Assembly: GCF_003086295.3 (NCBI RefSeq)
Contig: NC_092044.1
Coordinates: forward strand, 69,755,213 to 69,819,212
DNA from: Arachis hypogaea
Lineage: Eukaryota > Streptophyta > Magnoliopsida > Fabales > Fabaceae
Direction: 5' to 3'
Length of the DNA stretch: 64,000 nt
Below, piece after piece: positions 1 to 10,901 of the stretch. A model generated the notes under the pieces. The model was given only the letters and a program-made list of their open reading frames with translations, did not search any database and had not been told where the DNA came from. Numbering within the stretch: the first letter of the stretch is position 1; each line of letters begins with the position of its first letter. Both the position numbers and the translations under genes were made by a program.

Positions 1-336
1 ACGAAGCAAACTAATTTAGCACAGGGTAGATTAATGAAGCAGCAGCAGGAAACTAAATTAGAACAGGGAAAGTCATTACCAACACAGGAAAACCAATTTC
101 AGATAGAATAAATATCAGAGTTCAAACCTAAATCCACTACAACATCAATTGACTACCTAACCACCTAATTCAACTAAGCTAACCTAGTCAAACAGCAACC
201 TAATCAAGTAACACTAACATGGAGTTTAATCAAAAGGAAATTTTTAACAGAAGAAACTAATTCCACTCAACTTTGTAAACTCAATCCCACTGAAATTCAT
301 GATATATCATTTACCAAAAGCATACTATTAATTTAA
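1..336. other. non-coding tail of the CACTA fragment
   Basis: AT-rich sequence with no credible reading frame on either strand. A GTAAGT-like donor lies on the minus strand at the edge of the preceding coding segment (near 355), so this may be intron or 3' untranslated sequence of the transposon transcript. Nothing else is recognisable. Confidence 0.4.
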
Positions 337-1000
337 CTAGAAGTTTTGAACAGTACTTACTTCCATATCCTTTGATACATGGTTCGATCCAAGTGAAGGA
401 GGAATGCTTCGCCGCACATCATTTGGTGCACTACTCGCGTCAGGCGGAGATTGTTGGGCAGCTTCTATCATTACTTGCACTTGTTCTGCACTCATACCAG
501 GATTGACTTGTTGCAACAATGTTTTAATCAAGTTTGTTAAACCGTCCAACTTGGAAGTTAAGTTATTTTAATTTTTCTCCATAGTTGAAACCACTTCATT
601 ATGTTGTTGCTGCATTTGTCGGATTTCCTTCTCCTTTTTAAGAGAGGATTTTGTGACTGATCGACCATAGAAACGAACTCTTCCATGTCTCTCCTTTCCG
701 AAAATTGTTTGAACTGCTTCATCATCATTATATCCTGCTTCTTTCAAATTTTGAAGATGTTCCTATTACACAAAAATAGGATCAAAATAAATGCATGCAC
801 CCAACAGCTTTAGAATAAATAAAAATAGATAACACATTTCTTGTTTGGTGTACTTTTCTAAGAGACTAAAAAACTAACAATTGTCTTTTGTGTTCCTGAA
901 TCAGTCTCTCCTTTTTTGCTCGTACGAGTTACAACAAACATCTCAGATTGTGATGGATCTTCATTGTCCTCCTTCTTTGCACGCTACAAAGAAACCACCA
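337..1000 (-). pseudogene. CACTA transposase_24-like (TNPD/ORF1-type) protein fragment
   Basis: Two exon-like blocks on the minus strand match the conserved C-terminal domain often annotated as transposase_24 in plant En/Spm elements. The block near 890-1000 reads RAKKEDNEDPSQSEMFVVT and continues with a QKT motif. The block near 560-770 contains FGKERHGRVRFYGRSVT, the family's signature. A glutamine-rich coiled-coil-like tail runs to 337. A TAA stop at about 569-571 interrupts the second block. The sequence between blocks (about 770-880) is probably an intron. The protein is thought to bind subterminal repeats together with Tnp2. It follows Tnp2 immediately, suggesting deletion of the intervening Tnp2 C-terminus. 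Confidence 0.7.
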
Positions 1001-1008
1001 ACATGTGA

Positions 1009-2480
1009 CTAAGTAAACACACATAACATGAAAGATGAAAAAATACTTGAAATAAAAAGCACAAAAAAATCTAGAACCTCTCCACCTGTTAACATTCGTG
1101 GTGGACCCCTGAATTCTGTTTTTCCATTAAAAGATCTCTTATTAGACCTCCATGCATGATCAACTGGCAAAAATCTCCTATGGTCCATGTAAAATGTCTT
1201 TTGGATATATTTCAAGTAACAAAAAGAAGTATCATGGTTACAACAAGGGCAAGCTAACTTTCCTTTCGTACTCCAACCGGACAACATCGCATACGTTGGA
1301 AAATCATTGATTGTCCAAAGAAGTGCAGCATGCATTTGAAAAGTTTAATTCTTAAAAGAATCATATGTATCTATCCCTGACACCCATAGCTCCTTCAGCT
1401 CTTCGATCAATGGTTGCAAAAAAAATATCAATATTATTACCTGGTGAACAAGGTCCAGGTATGATTAAAGAAAGCATGCAATATTCTGACTTCATAGACA
1501 TCCAAGGGGGAAAGTTGTACACCATTAAGACAACTGGCCATGTGCTATGTGACACATTCATAGTTCGAAAAGGATTAAAACCGTCACTTGCCAAACCAAG
1601 CTTCAAGTTGCGCAGTTCTTTTGAAAAGTTTGGGTACCGACTGTCCAAGTTCTTCCATGCTTGGCCATCAGCAGGGTGCCTTATGCAATCGTCTTTCAAA
1701 CGCTGCTCATCATGCCACCTCAACGCCTCTGCTGTGTTTGGGCACATAAAAAGCCTTTTAAGCCTTGGTATTAAAGGAAAGTATCTTAAGGTTTTCGCAG
1801 CAACCTTATGAACTTTATTCGGAAGCGCAAAGTCCTCTTCATTGCCTTCCGTAGTAAGAGTCTGATTATATCGAGACTCTCCACAGATACGGCAAACTGA
1901 GTCATTTATGTACTCATTCTGATACAACATGCGGTCATTAGGACATGCATCAATCTTTTCATAGTCAAGACCCAACTCTTTAACCATATTCTTAGCTTTA
2001 TTAAAAGAAGTGGGAATGTTAAAATCAGGTATAGCTTCTTTCAATAACTCCAAGAGGGAGGTAAAAGATGTGTTACTCCACCCATGTAGACACTTCAAGT
2101 TGTAAAGACGAATGATGAATGATAATCTCGAAAATCCAGATGTACAATTCGGATATAATTCCAGACCTGCTTCGTCTACTAGCTTATAAAATCTTTTCGC
2201 ATCTTCATTCAATCCACTGTTTCCCTCATCAAGATTTGCCATATTTCCGAATGCGTCACGCAGCAACCCGTCAATATCATCAAGGCCGCCTCGATCATCC
2301 ATGTCAGTATCTACTACTGCTAGGATTACTGATTTCCCATGATTAGTCCATCGTTTATAACCTTCGACAAACCCATAGCAAATAAGATGCTCATATACGG
2401 CATCTCATTCACGCCAATAAGGGTTTTCACACTTTGCACATGGACATTGGATTTCTTTTCCAACCGGTTTTCCATTTAGG
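1009..2480 (-). pseudogene. Tnp2-type CACTA transposase, N-terminal half, broken
   Basis: From 2480 leftward the minus strand encodes a transposase-associated zinc domain (CPCAKCEN, then YGFVEGYKRW) with a TGA at 2405-2407. The Tnp2 body follows from about 2302, with CRICGESRY and a cysteine pair, then GWSTKGKLACPCC and an LTGGEVL end near 1070. The family is a CACTA transposase that binds element ends and cuts DNA. A run of eight A at 1418-1425 shifts the frame between the two main blocks (2302-1361 and 1335-1009). The C-terminal part of Tnp2, several hundred residues in complete relatives, is missing. Non-functional; family assignment is firm from motif order. Confidence 0.8.
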
Positions 2481-2484
2481 AAGG

Positions 2485-2655
2485 CAATATCGGAAGTCTA
2501 GTGCTTCAAAGTCCCAAATGCATGCTCATGAACGTTTATGCCAATTATATCAAGCAGATATACTAATAGCACATAACACACACACAGAGAATGCACAGAA
2601 GCATAATCAGTCCATCCCTCAGGCTCTACAGGAACGAACTGCTCTGATACCATAA
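2485..2655 (-). repeat. extra copy of element A 5' leader and PBS, outside its 3' LTR
   Basis: These 171 bases look identical by eye to 10731-10901, the segment between element A's gag and its 5' LTR. They include a second primer-binding site at 2641-2652, complementary to the initiator tRNA-Met 3' end (TGGTATCAGAGC on the minus strand). A normal 3' LTR is followed by host DNA, not by a PBS. The copy is collinear with the adjoining LTR at the same offset (8,246), giving a 3,702-bp direct repeat, and it ends abruptly in the CACTA transposase at 2484/2485. Confidence 0.85.
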
Positions 2656-5600
2656 TGTAACACCCTACCATACAGAGTCTTATGCTTAAGTCATAATTCA
2701 GAGATGGCAAGGTATTACGACCTCTAAAATAAAAATTTAGTACGTATAGTAGTATGAATAATTGATTATAACTAGGAGCCTTTGTAGAAAAATGGATAAA
2801 CAAAAATCGCAACTCGAAAGCGCAACACTCCGATCGGTAACGTAACGAACAAGGATAACCAACGCGTGATTATATATATACAAAGGAGTGTCAAAAACAG
2901 GAATATCAAGACTCAAGATCCAGCTGCGAAGATAACCGATCCGAGCATAACAATATATACATATGATATAATAAGGAAAACCCCAAAGGAAACCCAAAGG
3001 GACACAAATACATAAATCCTATTCTCCAAAATTCTCCCATAAGAGGAGTCATCACAGTTTGTATTATTTAATGGAGATAGAAGTATCTAAGCAAAACATA
3101 TAAACCAAAACATAGCCCCGAGAACAAAGGATCTTCGCAAATCTAGAAGTCTCCAGCATGCCTCAGCGGGAAACCTTACGTCCTGCATCTGAAAACCACA
3201 AAATCCGCATGGGTGAGAACCAGAGGTCCCCAGCATGGTAACAGCTTCCACATATATAATACATAATAATGGAGGAAAGCCGAAGGCAATCCTAGAACTT
3301 CCTCCAAATAATATCAAAGCTTATAAACAAACTAAACCATAAAGGGCATCTGACTAAAGATTCTTCAGTCTAACTAATACTTCCCTTTCCAATTCCTTCA
3401 GACCTCCCAACCACCAGCAGGAGTATAAAGTAGCAAACACAGTTATATCAAGCAAGAAATATACAATTAGGAACAAGTAAGGCATTTAGACAAATAGCAA
3501 GTAATATGCAGTCAAATAGGCAATCTCAAACAATTCACATAATATGCATATGATGAATGCCTGTCCCTAGTGGCTGATGATATCATCTGTCGGTTATAGA
3601 GCCAACCCGACAAGTCCTGGTAGCTAACCATTGGACTATCCCTCTATCACGCATCCCCAACTCGAGTTATACTCGTCATAAACTTGATCATAATCATGAT
3701 CTATATCCATCACCTTCACTGGTGAATATTTACGGGGGCGAGCTCATCCGGGTCTTTCACAGTGCCCGGCCACACTTATGACATAGGGTCAAAAGAGCTT
3801 CGAGTCTCAACCTGGAGCACGTGGTGGCTAGCCACTGCTACTACCCAGGGAAACTCGTATCTCCGATAGTGGAAGTGCAAATCACAATTATCAATAATTC
3901 AGCATAAACATGCATGAATTCTCATCCATGGATCAACATCCATATCAGTCATCCGGCTCACGGTTAAATCCATAACCAGCCAATATTCATAGCATACACA
4001 GCTATTCCGGCTCACGGTTCAATCCAGAACCAGCCAATATTCATAAACAATTACGGCCCTTCGGCCAATGGCATACAAGCACTTCCACCACCATCCACCA
4101 CATCTCACATAATCATCAATGATCCTCATTGATCATTCATTTTTCCCTTGCTTCATTCGCAAGTTACCTCATTCTCTAGCCCCTTTTTAATAGCTAGGCA
4201 TGTCATATTGATTTAAGATATAAGTGGTGAGATCGGAGGCTTAGAAGTATGAAATTTGGCTTTTAAAACTCAAAAATCAACTTTGGGATGAAAACAGGTC
4301 CATGCGTACGCGCACTCCACGCGCACGCGTGGATGGCCTCAAAAACTCATCGACGTGCAAGCGTCATGCACGCTAACGCGTGGATTAAAAATTTGCCAAT
4401 CGACGCGCACGCGTCAACCACGCGTACGCGTGGGTGTCCTCGTGCCCCAGGCACAACACTGGCACAGTTCCGGCATAACTCTCTGGAAAATGGCTGTGCA
4501 TTGGGTGCAGCACAATCGGCGCGCCCGCGCACATCACGCGCACGCGTGGATGGCATTTTCGGGAAGAACGGTGCGCACGCACCAAGTGCGCCCACGCGCA
4601 AGGGGTCATTCTGCTAAAAATTTTCTAAGTTAAAAGCTGCAGAATTCACCAATTTAAACCCCAATCTTCCAACGTACATAACTTTCTCATTTTAAATCGT
4701 TTTTCACCCGTTCTTCGAACGGCATGGACATTCCGGATCCAATTTCATTTCTAAAAAGATTTGGTACAAAACAGAGATCCGTAGTCCAAGTTATGTCCCG
4801 CCAAAGTATGCCCAAAAATCCATGTTTTTCATAAAAACCACAAAGTGCCATTTGCAAACAAGCCATTTCCAACTCTTTTCAAAATCAATCAAAACATGCC
4901 ATTTTCATCCCTTTTCTTTGAAATCAAAATATATCAATTTCAACATCAAGCCTCCTCAACTCACACATTGACACTTTACCACAAATTACAAAATCACTAT
5001 CTCATCATTTTAACCCACTTCACCCAAGTGGCTCAAACTCAAACATATTGACATATCATATACTCTTCCTCATGCCAAATCCAACAACACCAATCCCAAT
5101 AATTCATTATTATACACAATCAACATCATACTCACCATAAACATGGTTCAACCCACAATTCAACCATAACCAATCATCAAGCATATATCACAACATGCAT
5201 ATTTCTCATACATCATACCACCAATGCATCATTAGTCATCATCACATATATGACCACATCATATATATCAACAATTCAACAACATCAACCATTCAATGCC
5301 TATCTTAGGGCCTCTAGCCTAAGTATTTCCTACCACATTACATATTAGATACGGGAAACCGAAACCATACCTTAGCCGATTTTCCCAAGCTCCACCGAAG
5401 CACTTCCAAATCACTTATCCACAAGCTCTCAAGGCCTCAACACCTCCAAGAACAGATTTTTTCACCACCAAACCCTTTCCAAGCTTTTCAAAATCACCAA
5501 TCAAGCTCCAATATTCACATATACACAACCTAAGCCACAATCATCATATCCATACACAACATCTCAAAACCCAAACATCATAAAACAACAAAATACACTA

Positions 5601-6186
5601 GGGTTGAGAATCTTACCACAACCAAGGTCCAAGGAGACAAGATTAACCTTCTCCTTCAAGAGAGTTGGGTCCTATAACATCAAAGAACCCAAAATCTCAA
5701 CATTTTACCCATGAAACTCGAAAATAAGGGCTTGGATTTCGAACAGAAACACGTGGCTTACCTCAAGATTGGTTGTATGGGTTTTGTAGAGCTCTCCGCG
5801 GTGAACGCGTGGCCGCAAACAGAGCGGCAATCGGAACTCTAGATCAAAAGTTATGGTGGTTTGAAGATCAACCAAGGGAGAGAACTTGAGAGAGTGTTCT
5901 TCCTCCCTTTCTCTCTAATTTCAGCTTGTGTGTGTAACAAATGAGGAGAGAGAGTGCTGAAAACTAGGGTTTTGGTTAAGTTATGTTGGGCCAAGGGCCC
6001 ACTTTGGGTCCGTTTGGCCCGGTTTGGCCCGTTTGGTCCAATCTTGGCCCGAATTCTATAAAATTGGTACCGAAATTCTCGTCTCAATCTCCTCTATCAC
6101 ATTTAGCCATAAAAATCACATTTTAGGCTTTCTAGAATAAATTCTCATTTATGGGTTAATTAACCGTTAATTAACCGGGTTTTACA
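2656..6186 (-). repeat. 3' LTR of element A
   Basis: Boundaries are set by TG...CA ends: TGTAACACC at 2656 on the plus strand and ...TTTTACA at 6186, with PBS-leader on one side and the polypurine tract on the other. It is the same length as the other LTR. Small ORFs in both copies are chance frames, since they recur with LTR substitutions and match nothing. It contains a CpG-rich palindrome cluster at about 4303-4605 and AT-rich tracts with many CATATATA motifs. Confidence 0.9.
4303..4605. repeat. CpG-rich palindrome cluster in element A LTR (copy at 12549-12851)
   Basis: Cluster of short self-complementary motifs such as CACGCGCACGCGTGG, CGACGCGCACGCGTC and CCACGCGTACGCGTGG, spaced by 20-80 bp of non-palindromic sequence. 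The GC content is far above the surrounding LTR. Both LTR copies keep it almost unchanged. Similar motifs occur in unrelated elements C, E, F and in E's 3' region, so this is shared sequence character and not an A-specific duplication. Confidence 0.75.
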
Positions 6187-7966
6187 TTCTACCCACCTAA
6201 TTGGGAATTTTGCCCACAAAATTCTAATGCAATTACCTGGGAATAAATGCGGGTAATCCGTTCGCATCTCCGACTCAAGTTCCCAAGTGTGTTCCTCAAC
6301 ACCGCCTCGACTCCATGCCACTTTGACTAATGAAACCTCTTTTCCATGCAACCGTTTGATACTAGTATCATCAATTCTGACCGAAGCCACTGGAAGCATC
6401 AAATCTTCCCTTAACTGAACCGACTCAGGTTCTAACACATGGCCAGCATCAGGGGTGTACTTCCGAAGCTGCGACACGTGAAACACGTCGTGCAGGTTCG
6501 AAAGATGAGGTGGTAGAGCCATCCGATACGCCATCGGTCCAACCCTCTCCAGGATTTGAAATGGACCAATGTATCGAGGATTCAACTTCTTTGCCTTAAT
6601 CGCCCTACCTACTCCCGTGGTCGGAGTAACCTTAAGGAAAACATGATCTCCTTCCTCAAATTCTAAGGGCTTTCGCCTCTGATCGGCGTAACTCTTTTGA
6701 CGACTCTGCGCCGTAAGCATCCTATCTCGGATTTTCTTGACTTGTTCAGTAGTCTCAGCTATCATTTCTGGCCCTAACAAGCTTTTCTCTCCAGCTTCAT
6801 ACCAACATAGCGGAGATTGACATTTCCTCCCATACAAGGCCTCATACGGAGCCATTCCGATGCTCGCATGATAACTATTATTGTATGCAAACTCCACTAA
6901 TGGCATATACCGATCCCAACTCGCCGGTTGGTCCAAAACACAAGCTCTCAACATATCCTCTAGTGTTTGGATCGTCCTCTCAGATTGACCATCTGTTTGA
7001 GGATGGTAAGCCGTGCTCAAGCTTAATCGGGTTCCAAAAGCTTTCTGAAATGCACCCCAAAACCTTGAAGTGAAACGAGGATCTCTATCAGAGATTATAG
7101 TAGCAGGTACACCATGAAGTCTCACAATCTCCTTTATGTATAACCGTGCTAGCTCCTCAAGGGTGTAAGTCATCCGAATGGGCAAAAAGTGAGCTGACTT
7201 CGTCAGTCGGTCCACAATCACCCAAATAGCATCATAACCAGCCCTAGTCCTTGGCAATCCCGACACAAAGTCCATTGCAATACTTTCCCACTTCCATTGT
7301 GGAATCTCTAAAGGTTGCAACATCCCGGAAGGTCTTTGATGTTCAATCTTTACCTTTTGACAAGTTAAACACTTTGAAACATATTCCGCCACATCATTCT
7401 TCATACCCGGCCACCAAAACATCGCCTTTAAATCATGGTACATCTTAGTACTTCCCGGGTGAATGGAGAATCCGCTTTTGTGTGCCTCCTTTAAAATATC
7501 TTGCCTCAAAGTGCCAACATCCGGCACAATGATCCTACCCTGAAATCTCCACAACCCATCTTTTTCTTCCGACACTCTCCACCGTTTTCCTTGCTCAATA
7601 GCCGGTAACACCTTCCATAACGCTTCATCATTTTGATGAGCCTTTAGGAGTTCGGACTTAAAGTCACTTGAGATTTCTAATCGGCTCAAACACAAAGTTC
7701 CGGATACTTCTCGAGCACCAATTTTCAGACTCTCAAATCCCTTGAGCAACTTCTCCTCTTGAAGCATCATCCAAGCCGCATATAATGACTTTCGACTTAA
7801 AGCATCCGCCACTACATTCGCTTTTCCCGGATGGTAATGCAACTCAAAGTCGTAGTCCTTCAACAATTCCATCCACCTCCTCTGCCTCATATTAAGCTCT
7901 TTCTGATCAAAGAGATACTTCAAGCTCTTATGATCAGAGAAAACTTGGAACTTAACCCCATAAGAT
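6160..7966 (-). pseudogene. element A pol: RNase H end, integrase and chromodomain
   Basis: Open for about 600 codons. It starts at the end of RNase H ([16 protein letters not shown]), then the integrase zinc domain (H..H near [10 protein letters not shown], then CLTCQ), then the catalytic core with aspartates in MDFVSGLP and IISDRDPRF and glutamate in QTDGQSE. A GPY/F-like segment (RYIGPFQI) follows, then a chromodomain-like tail ([16 protein letters not shown]). Integrase joins cDNA to the chromosome; the chromodomain may guide it to marked chromatin. The stop falls 27 bases inside the 3' LTR. This segment alone is intact, but a one-base deletion near 7967 separates it from the upstream frame. 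Confidence 0.9.
6187..6199 (-). other. element A polypurine tract
   Basis: Minus strand GGTGGGTAGAA directly abuts the 3' LTR start (TGTAAAACCC). Purine-rich sequence at this place primes plus-strand DNA synthesis. Assigned by position and composition only. Confidence 0.7.
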
Positions 7967-8846
7967 AATGCCTCCACACCTTCAAGGCAAACACAACCGC
8001 AGCGAGTTCCAAATCGTGCGTAGGGTAACTAACTTCATGAGGTCTCAATTGTCGTGAGGCATACGCCACCACATTATGATGCTGCATCAGCACGCACCCT
8101 AAACCCTTCAATGAGGCATCACAATACACCTCAAATGGCTCGTTCGGCTCAGGTAACACTAACACAGGTGCGGTGGTCAACTTTTTCTTCAATGTCTGAA
8201 AGCTCTCCTCGCACTCAGGAGTCCAAACAAACGGAGTGTCTTTGCGGGTTAACTTTGTCATTGGCAAAGCTATCTGTGAAAAGCCCTTGATAAACCTTCG
8301 GTAATAGCCAGCTAAACCCAGAAAACTCCTTATCTCTGTTACGGTGGTTGGTTGTTTCCAATCCATTACAGCCTCCACCTTAGTTGGATCTACGGCTATT
8401 CCCTTCTTACTCACCACATGGCCCAAAAACTTCACCTCACTCTTCCAAAACTCACACTTAGACAGTTTTGCATAGAGTTTCTTCTCCTTTAGAATATGCA
8501 ACACGGTCCTCAAGTGTTCCGCATGCTCTTCTTCAGTCTTGGAATAAATCAGTATGTCATCAATGAAGACAACAACGAATTTATCCAAAAACGGACGGAA
8601 AACTCTATTCATATAATCCATAAATATTGCAGGAGCATTCGTCAACCCAAAAGACATTACAGTGTACTCGTAATGACCATAACGAGTCCTAAAAGCGGTC
8701 TTAGGGATATCCTCACCCCTCACCCTTATCTGGTGATAACCGGATCGCAAGTCGATCTTGGAGAAAACTCCAGCTCCTTGCAACTGATCCATGAGATCAT
8801 CAATTCTCGGCAATGGGTATTTATTCTTTATTGTAACCTTGTTCAG
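7966..8846 (-). pseudogene. element A pol: reverse transcriptase palm and RNase H
   Basis: Continues the RT begun upstream. It has the SFGLTNAPA fingers/palm motif and an intact FIDD active-site box ([14 protein letters not shown]), then the thumb ([21 protein letters not shown]) and the start of RNase H with its first aspartate in YCDASLKG. It makes cDNA from element RNA. A TAG at 8847-8849 separates it from the N-terminal RT segment, and a frameshift near 7967 separates it from the integrase segment. Catalytic residues visible here are intact. Confidence 0.9.
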
Positions 8847-8849
8847 CTA

Positions 8850-9278
8850 CCTGTAATCCACACAGAGCCGCATACTCCCATCCTTCTTCTTCACCAGTAA
8901 CACTGGAGCACCCCACGGAGATACACTTGGGCGTATAAAATTCTTTCCCAACAAATCCTCTAACTGAGACTTTAACTCGTTCATCTCTAACGGTGACATC
9001 CTATAAGGAGCACTTGAGATTGGTCCCGCCCCTGGCACCAATTCAATAGCAAACTCAACCTCTCGGTTAGGTGGAAACTCATCAATATCATCGGGAAACA
9101 CTTCTGGAAACTCACACACAACCGGAATCTGTTCCAACCTTTGATCATCACCCGAAACGCCCGCGGTTAACAACATGATACCCTGACATTCGGTTCCGTA
9201 ACAGTTCACCATCATCGAATTCAAGTAATAATTATTCACCACGACCGGCCCTTCAGTATCCTCCGGCATAAAGTACAC
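8850..9278 (-). pseudogene. element A pol: protease-RT linker and RT N-terminus
   Basis: Minus-strand frame covering the linker after protease ([15 protein letters not shown]) and the RT N-terminus ([20 protein letters not shown]). It ends at an in-frame TAG (8847-8849) where relatives have glutamine, consistent with a C-to-T change. It joins the protease segment through a +1 shift near 9290, beside a short A run. It belongs to the same gag-pol gene and is not separate. Confidence 0.85.
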
Positions 9279-9912
9279 CGACTTTGTAACAATCTAGCAG
9301 AACATGGTTCTTAGATAACCAGTCCAATCCCAAGATAAGATTAAGACCGATCATCGGCAAACAGACTAAATTATGAACAAAATCACGCTGCTTGAACCTA
9401 AAGGAAACTTCCGGGCATCCTAGCCTAGTTACGATGGCTTCATGGGTAGCATTGTACACCCTTAGATCATAACCTAAAGTTACAATCTTCAGTCCTAACT
9501 CATGGGCTTTCTCAAATGCAATGAATGAATGTGATGCTCCCGAATCAAATAAAGCATTTAAAGTTTGTCCAGCCATTTCACAGTTACCTCGAATAAGTGT
9601 CTCAAATCCCTCAGCTCCTACAGCTGAAGTGGTGAACACCCGACCAGTCTGTTGTGCCTTTCCAGCACCTTGTTTCTGCTTCTCCGGACAATTTGCGGCT
9701 TTATGCCCCACCTTTCCACAAGTGTAGCACAAACCCCATCCGGCCTTGCATGGTGCTCCCGGATGGTGACTTCCACACCTAGTACAAGCTTGATCATTCT
9801 GAGGCTGCTTCCCAAACTTCTTCCCTTGGGAGTTGTTGTTGTTGTTGGGCCTCCTAAAAGAGCTTCCTCTCTTGAAAGACAGACCTCTAGGTGCAAAGCT
9901 CTTCCCTCGGTT
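9253..9912 (-). pseudogene. element A: gag zinc knuckle and aspartic protease
   Basis: Contains a CCHC zinc knuckle (CYTCGKVGHKAANCP) that packages element RNA, preceded by an asparagine-rich basic stretch, then a retropepsin-type protease with active site FDSGASHSFI and a downstream LGLDWL flap-side motif. Protease cleaves the Gag-Pol polyprotein in virus-like particles. It reads in the same frame as the preceding gag block apart from a TAG at 9913-9915. The right boundary of the protease runs into a frameshift near 9290. Confidence 0.9.
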
Positions 9913-9915
9913 CTA

Positions 9916-10684
9916 TGGGAATGATCCCTTTTGACTCCTATTCTCAGCGGTTGCCCTCTTCACACACTCTTCAGCAACCCTACACTTGTTTACCAACTCG
10001 GAGAAAGTCCTAATCTCCATTGGTCCCACTGAACTAAAGATATCACTCCGGAGTCCTCCTTCATACTTAACACACTTCCATTCCTCATATTCCACCGGAG
10101 TCCCTTGGCACATACGAGAGAACCTGAATAGCTCCTCAAACTTGTTAGTATACTCTGATATGGACATAGTACCCTGCTTCAGCTGTAACAATTCAAGTTC
10201 TTTAGCCGTCCTAGCAGAAGTCGGAAAGTACTTCTTATAGAACTCCTCTTGGAAAAACATTCCAGGTGATATAGTCATCACCCTGCTGCAGAAGACGTCG
10301 GATACCTTGCCACCAATGCGACGCTTCACCTGTAAGCATATAGGTAGCAAACTCAACACGCTGCCCTTCAGGCACCACTTGTGCTTGCAGTGCTCGCTCT
10401 ATAGCCTGAAACCACGTATCAGCCTCAGTCGGACTAGTAGTCCCCTTGAACTTAGGCGGATTAACCTTCAAAAAGTTTGCCAGTGTCATCGGGCCCTGAA
10501 CTCCACCTCCATCATTACCATGGTTGTTCATCTGTTGACCAAGAGCCTCAGCAGTGGCTTGCATAGCAGCAGCCATGTTCTCCAACGCAGTCATAAAGTT
10601 CACCAGGTCATTAGGGTTATTCTCCGATGCACGAGCGTTAGTACGACCTCTCGCACTACCTCTACCGCGTCCACGAGGCGCCAT
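9916..10684 (-). pseudogene. element A gag (capsid)
   Basis: Starts at MAPRGRGRGSARGR (10684), the more likely start than an upstream in-frame Met at 10708 because the basic Gag N-terminus begins here. The retrotransposon gag core follows: FKGTTSPTEADTWF, SHWWQG, then FYKKYFP and FEELFRFS. Gag forms the particle shell. A run of five A at about 10254-10258 adds a base and splits the core into two frames. It is interrupted again by TAG at 9913-9915. Confidence 0.85.
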
Positions 10685-10886
10685 CTGGTTCCTATACACA
10701 CCAAACAATCGATATTAAGTTGATCAGTCTCAATATCGGAAGTCTAGTGCTTCAAAGTCCCAAATGCATGCTCATGAACGTTTATGCCAATTATATCAAG
10801 CAGATATACTAATAGCACATAACACACACACAGAGAATGCACAGAAGCATAATCAGTCCATCCCTCAGGCTCTACAGGAACGAACT

Positions 10887-10898
10887 GCTCTGATACCA
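10887..10898 (-). other. element A primer-binding site (initiator tRNA-Met type)
   Basis: Minus strand TGGTATCAGAGC, three bases inside the 5' LTR end at 10902. It is complementary to the 3' end of plant initiator tRNA-Met as commonly reported for many gypsy and copia elements. It primes minus-strand DNA synthesis and fixes element orientation. Confidence 0.85.
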
Positions 10899-10901
10899 TA
10901 A

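Larger units (their letters stand above)
1..2484 (-). mobile_element. CACTA (En/Spm) DNA transposon fragment, truncated on the right
   Basis: Minus-strand relic of a CACTA transposon. Reading leftward it holds an N-terminal transposase-associated domain, a Tnp2 transposase and then a TNPD/transposase_24-like segment, the usual order of plant CACTA elements. It is cut at 2484/2485, where element A leader sequence begins, so the 5' terminus is lost. The other terminus lies left of the window or is missing. No CACTACAA terminus is visible. The coding parts carry stops and frameshifts, so no active transposase is expected. Confidence 0.8.

Noticed and set aside
120..150. CACTACAA at about 134 as a CACTA terminus
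   Set aside because: Reads on the plus strand inside the fragment with no matching inverted repeat or subterminal repeats beside it.
1365..1811. 148-codon plus-strand ORF
   Set aside because: Antisense to the recognised Tnp2 transposase.
4288..4633. Overlapping ORFs in both strands of element A LTR (and at 12534-12879)
   Set aside because: They translate the palindromic GC cluster; both LTR copies have them and there is no protein similarity.
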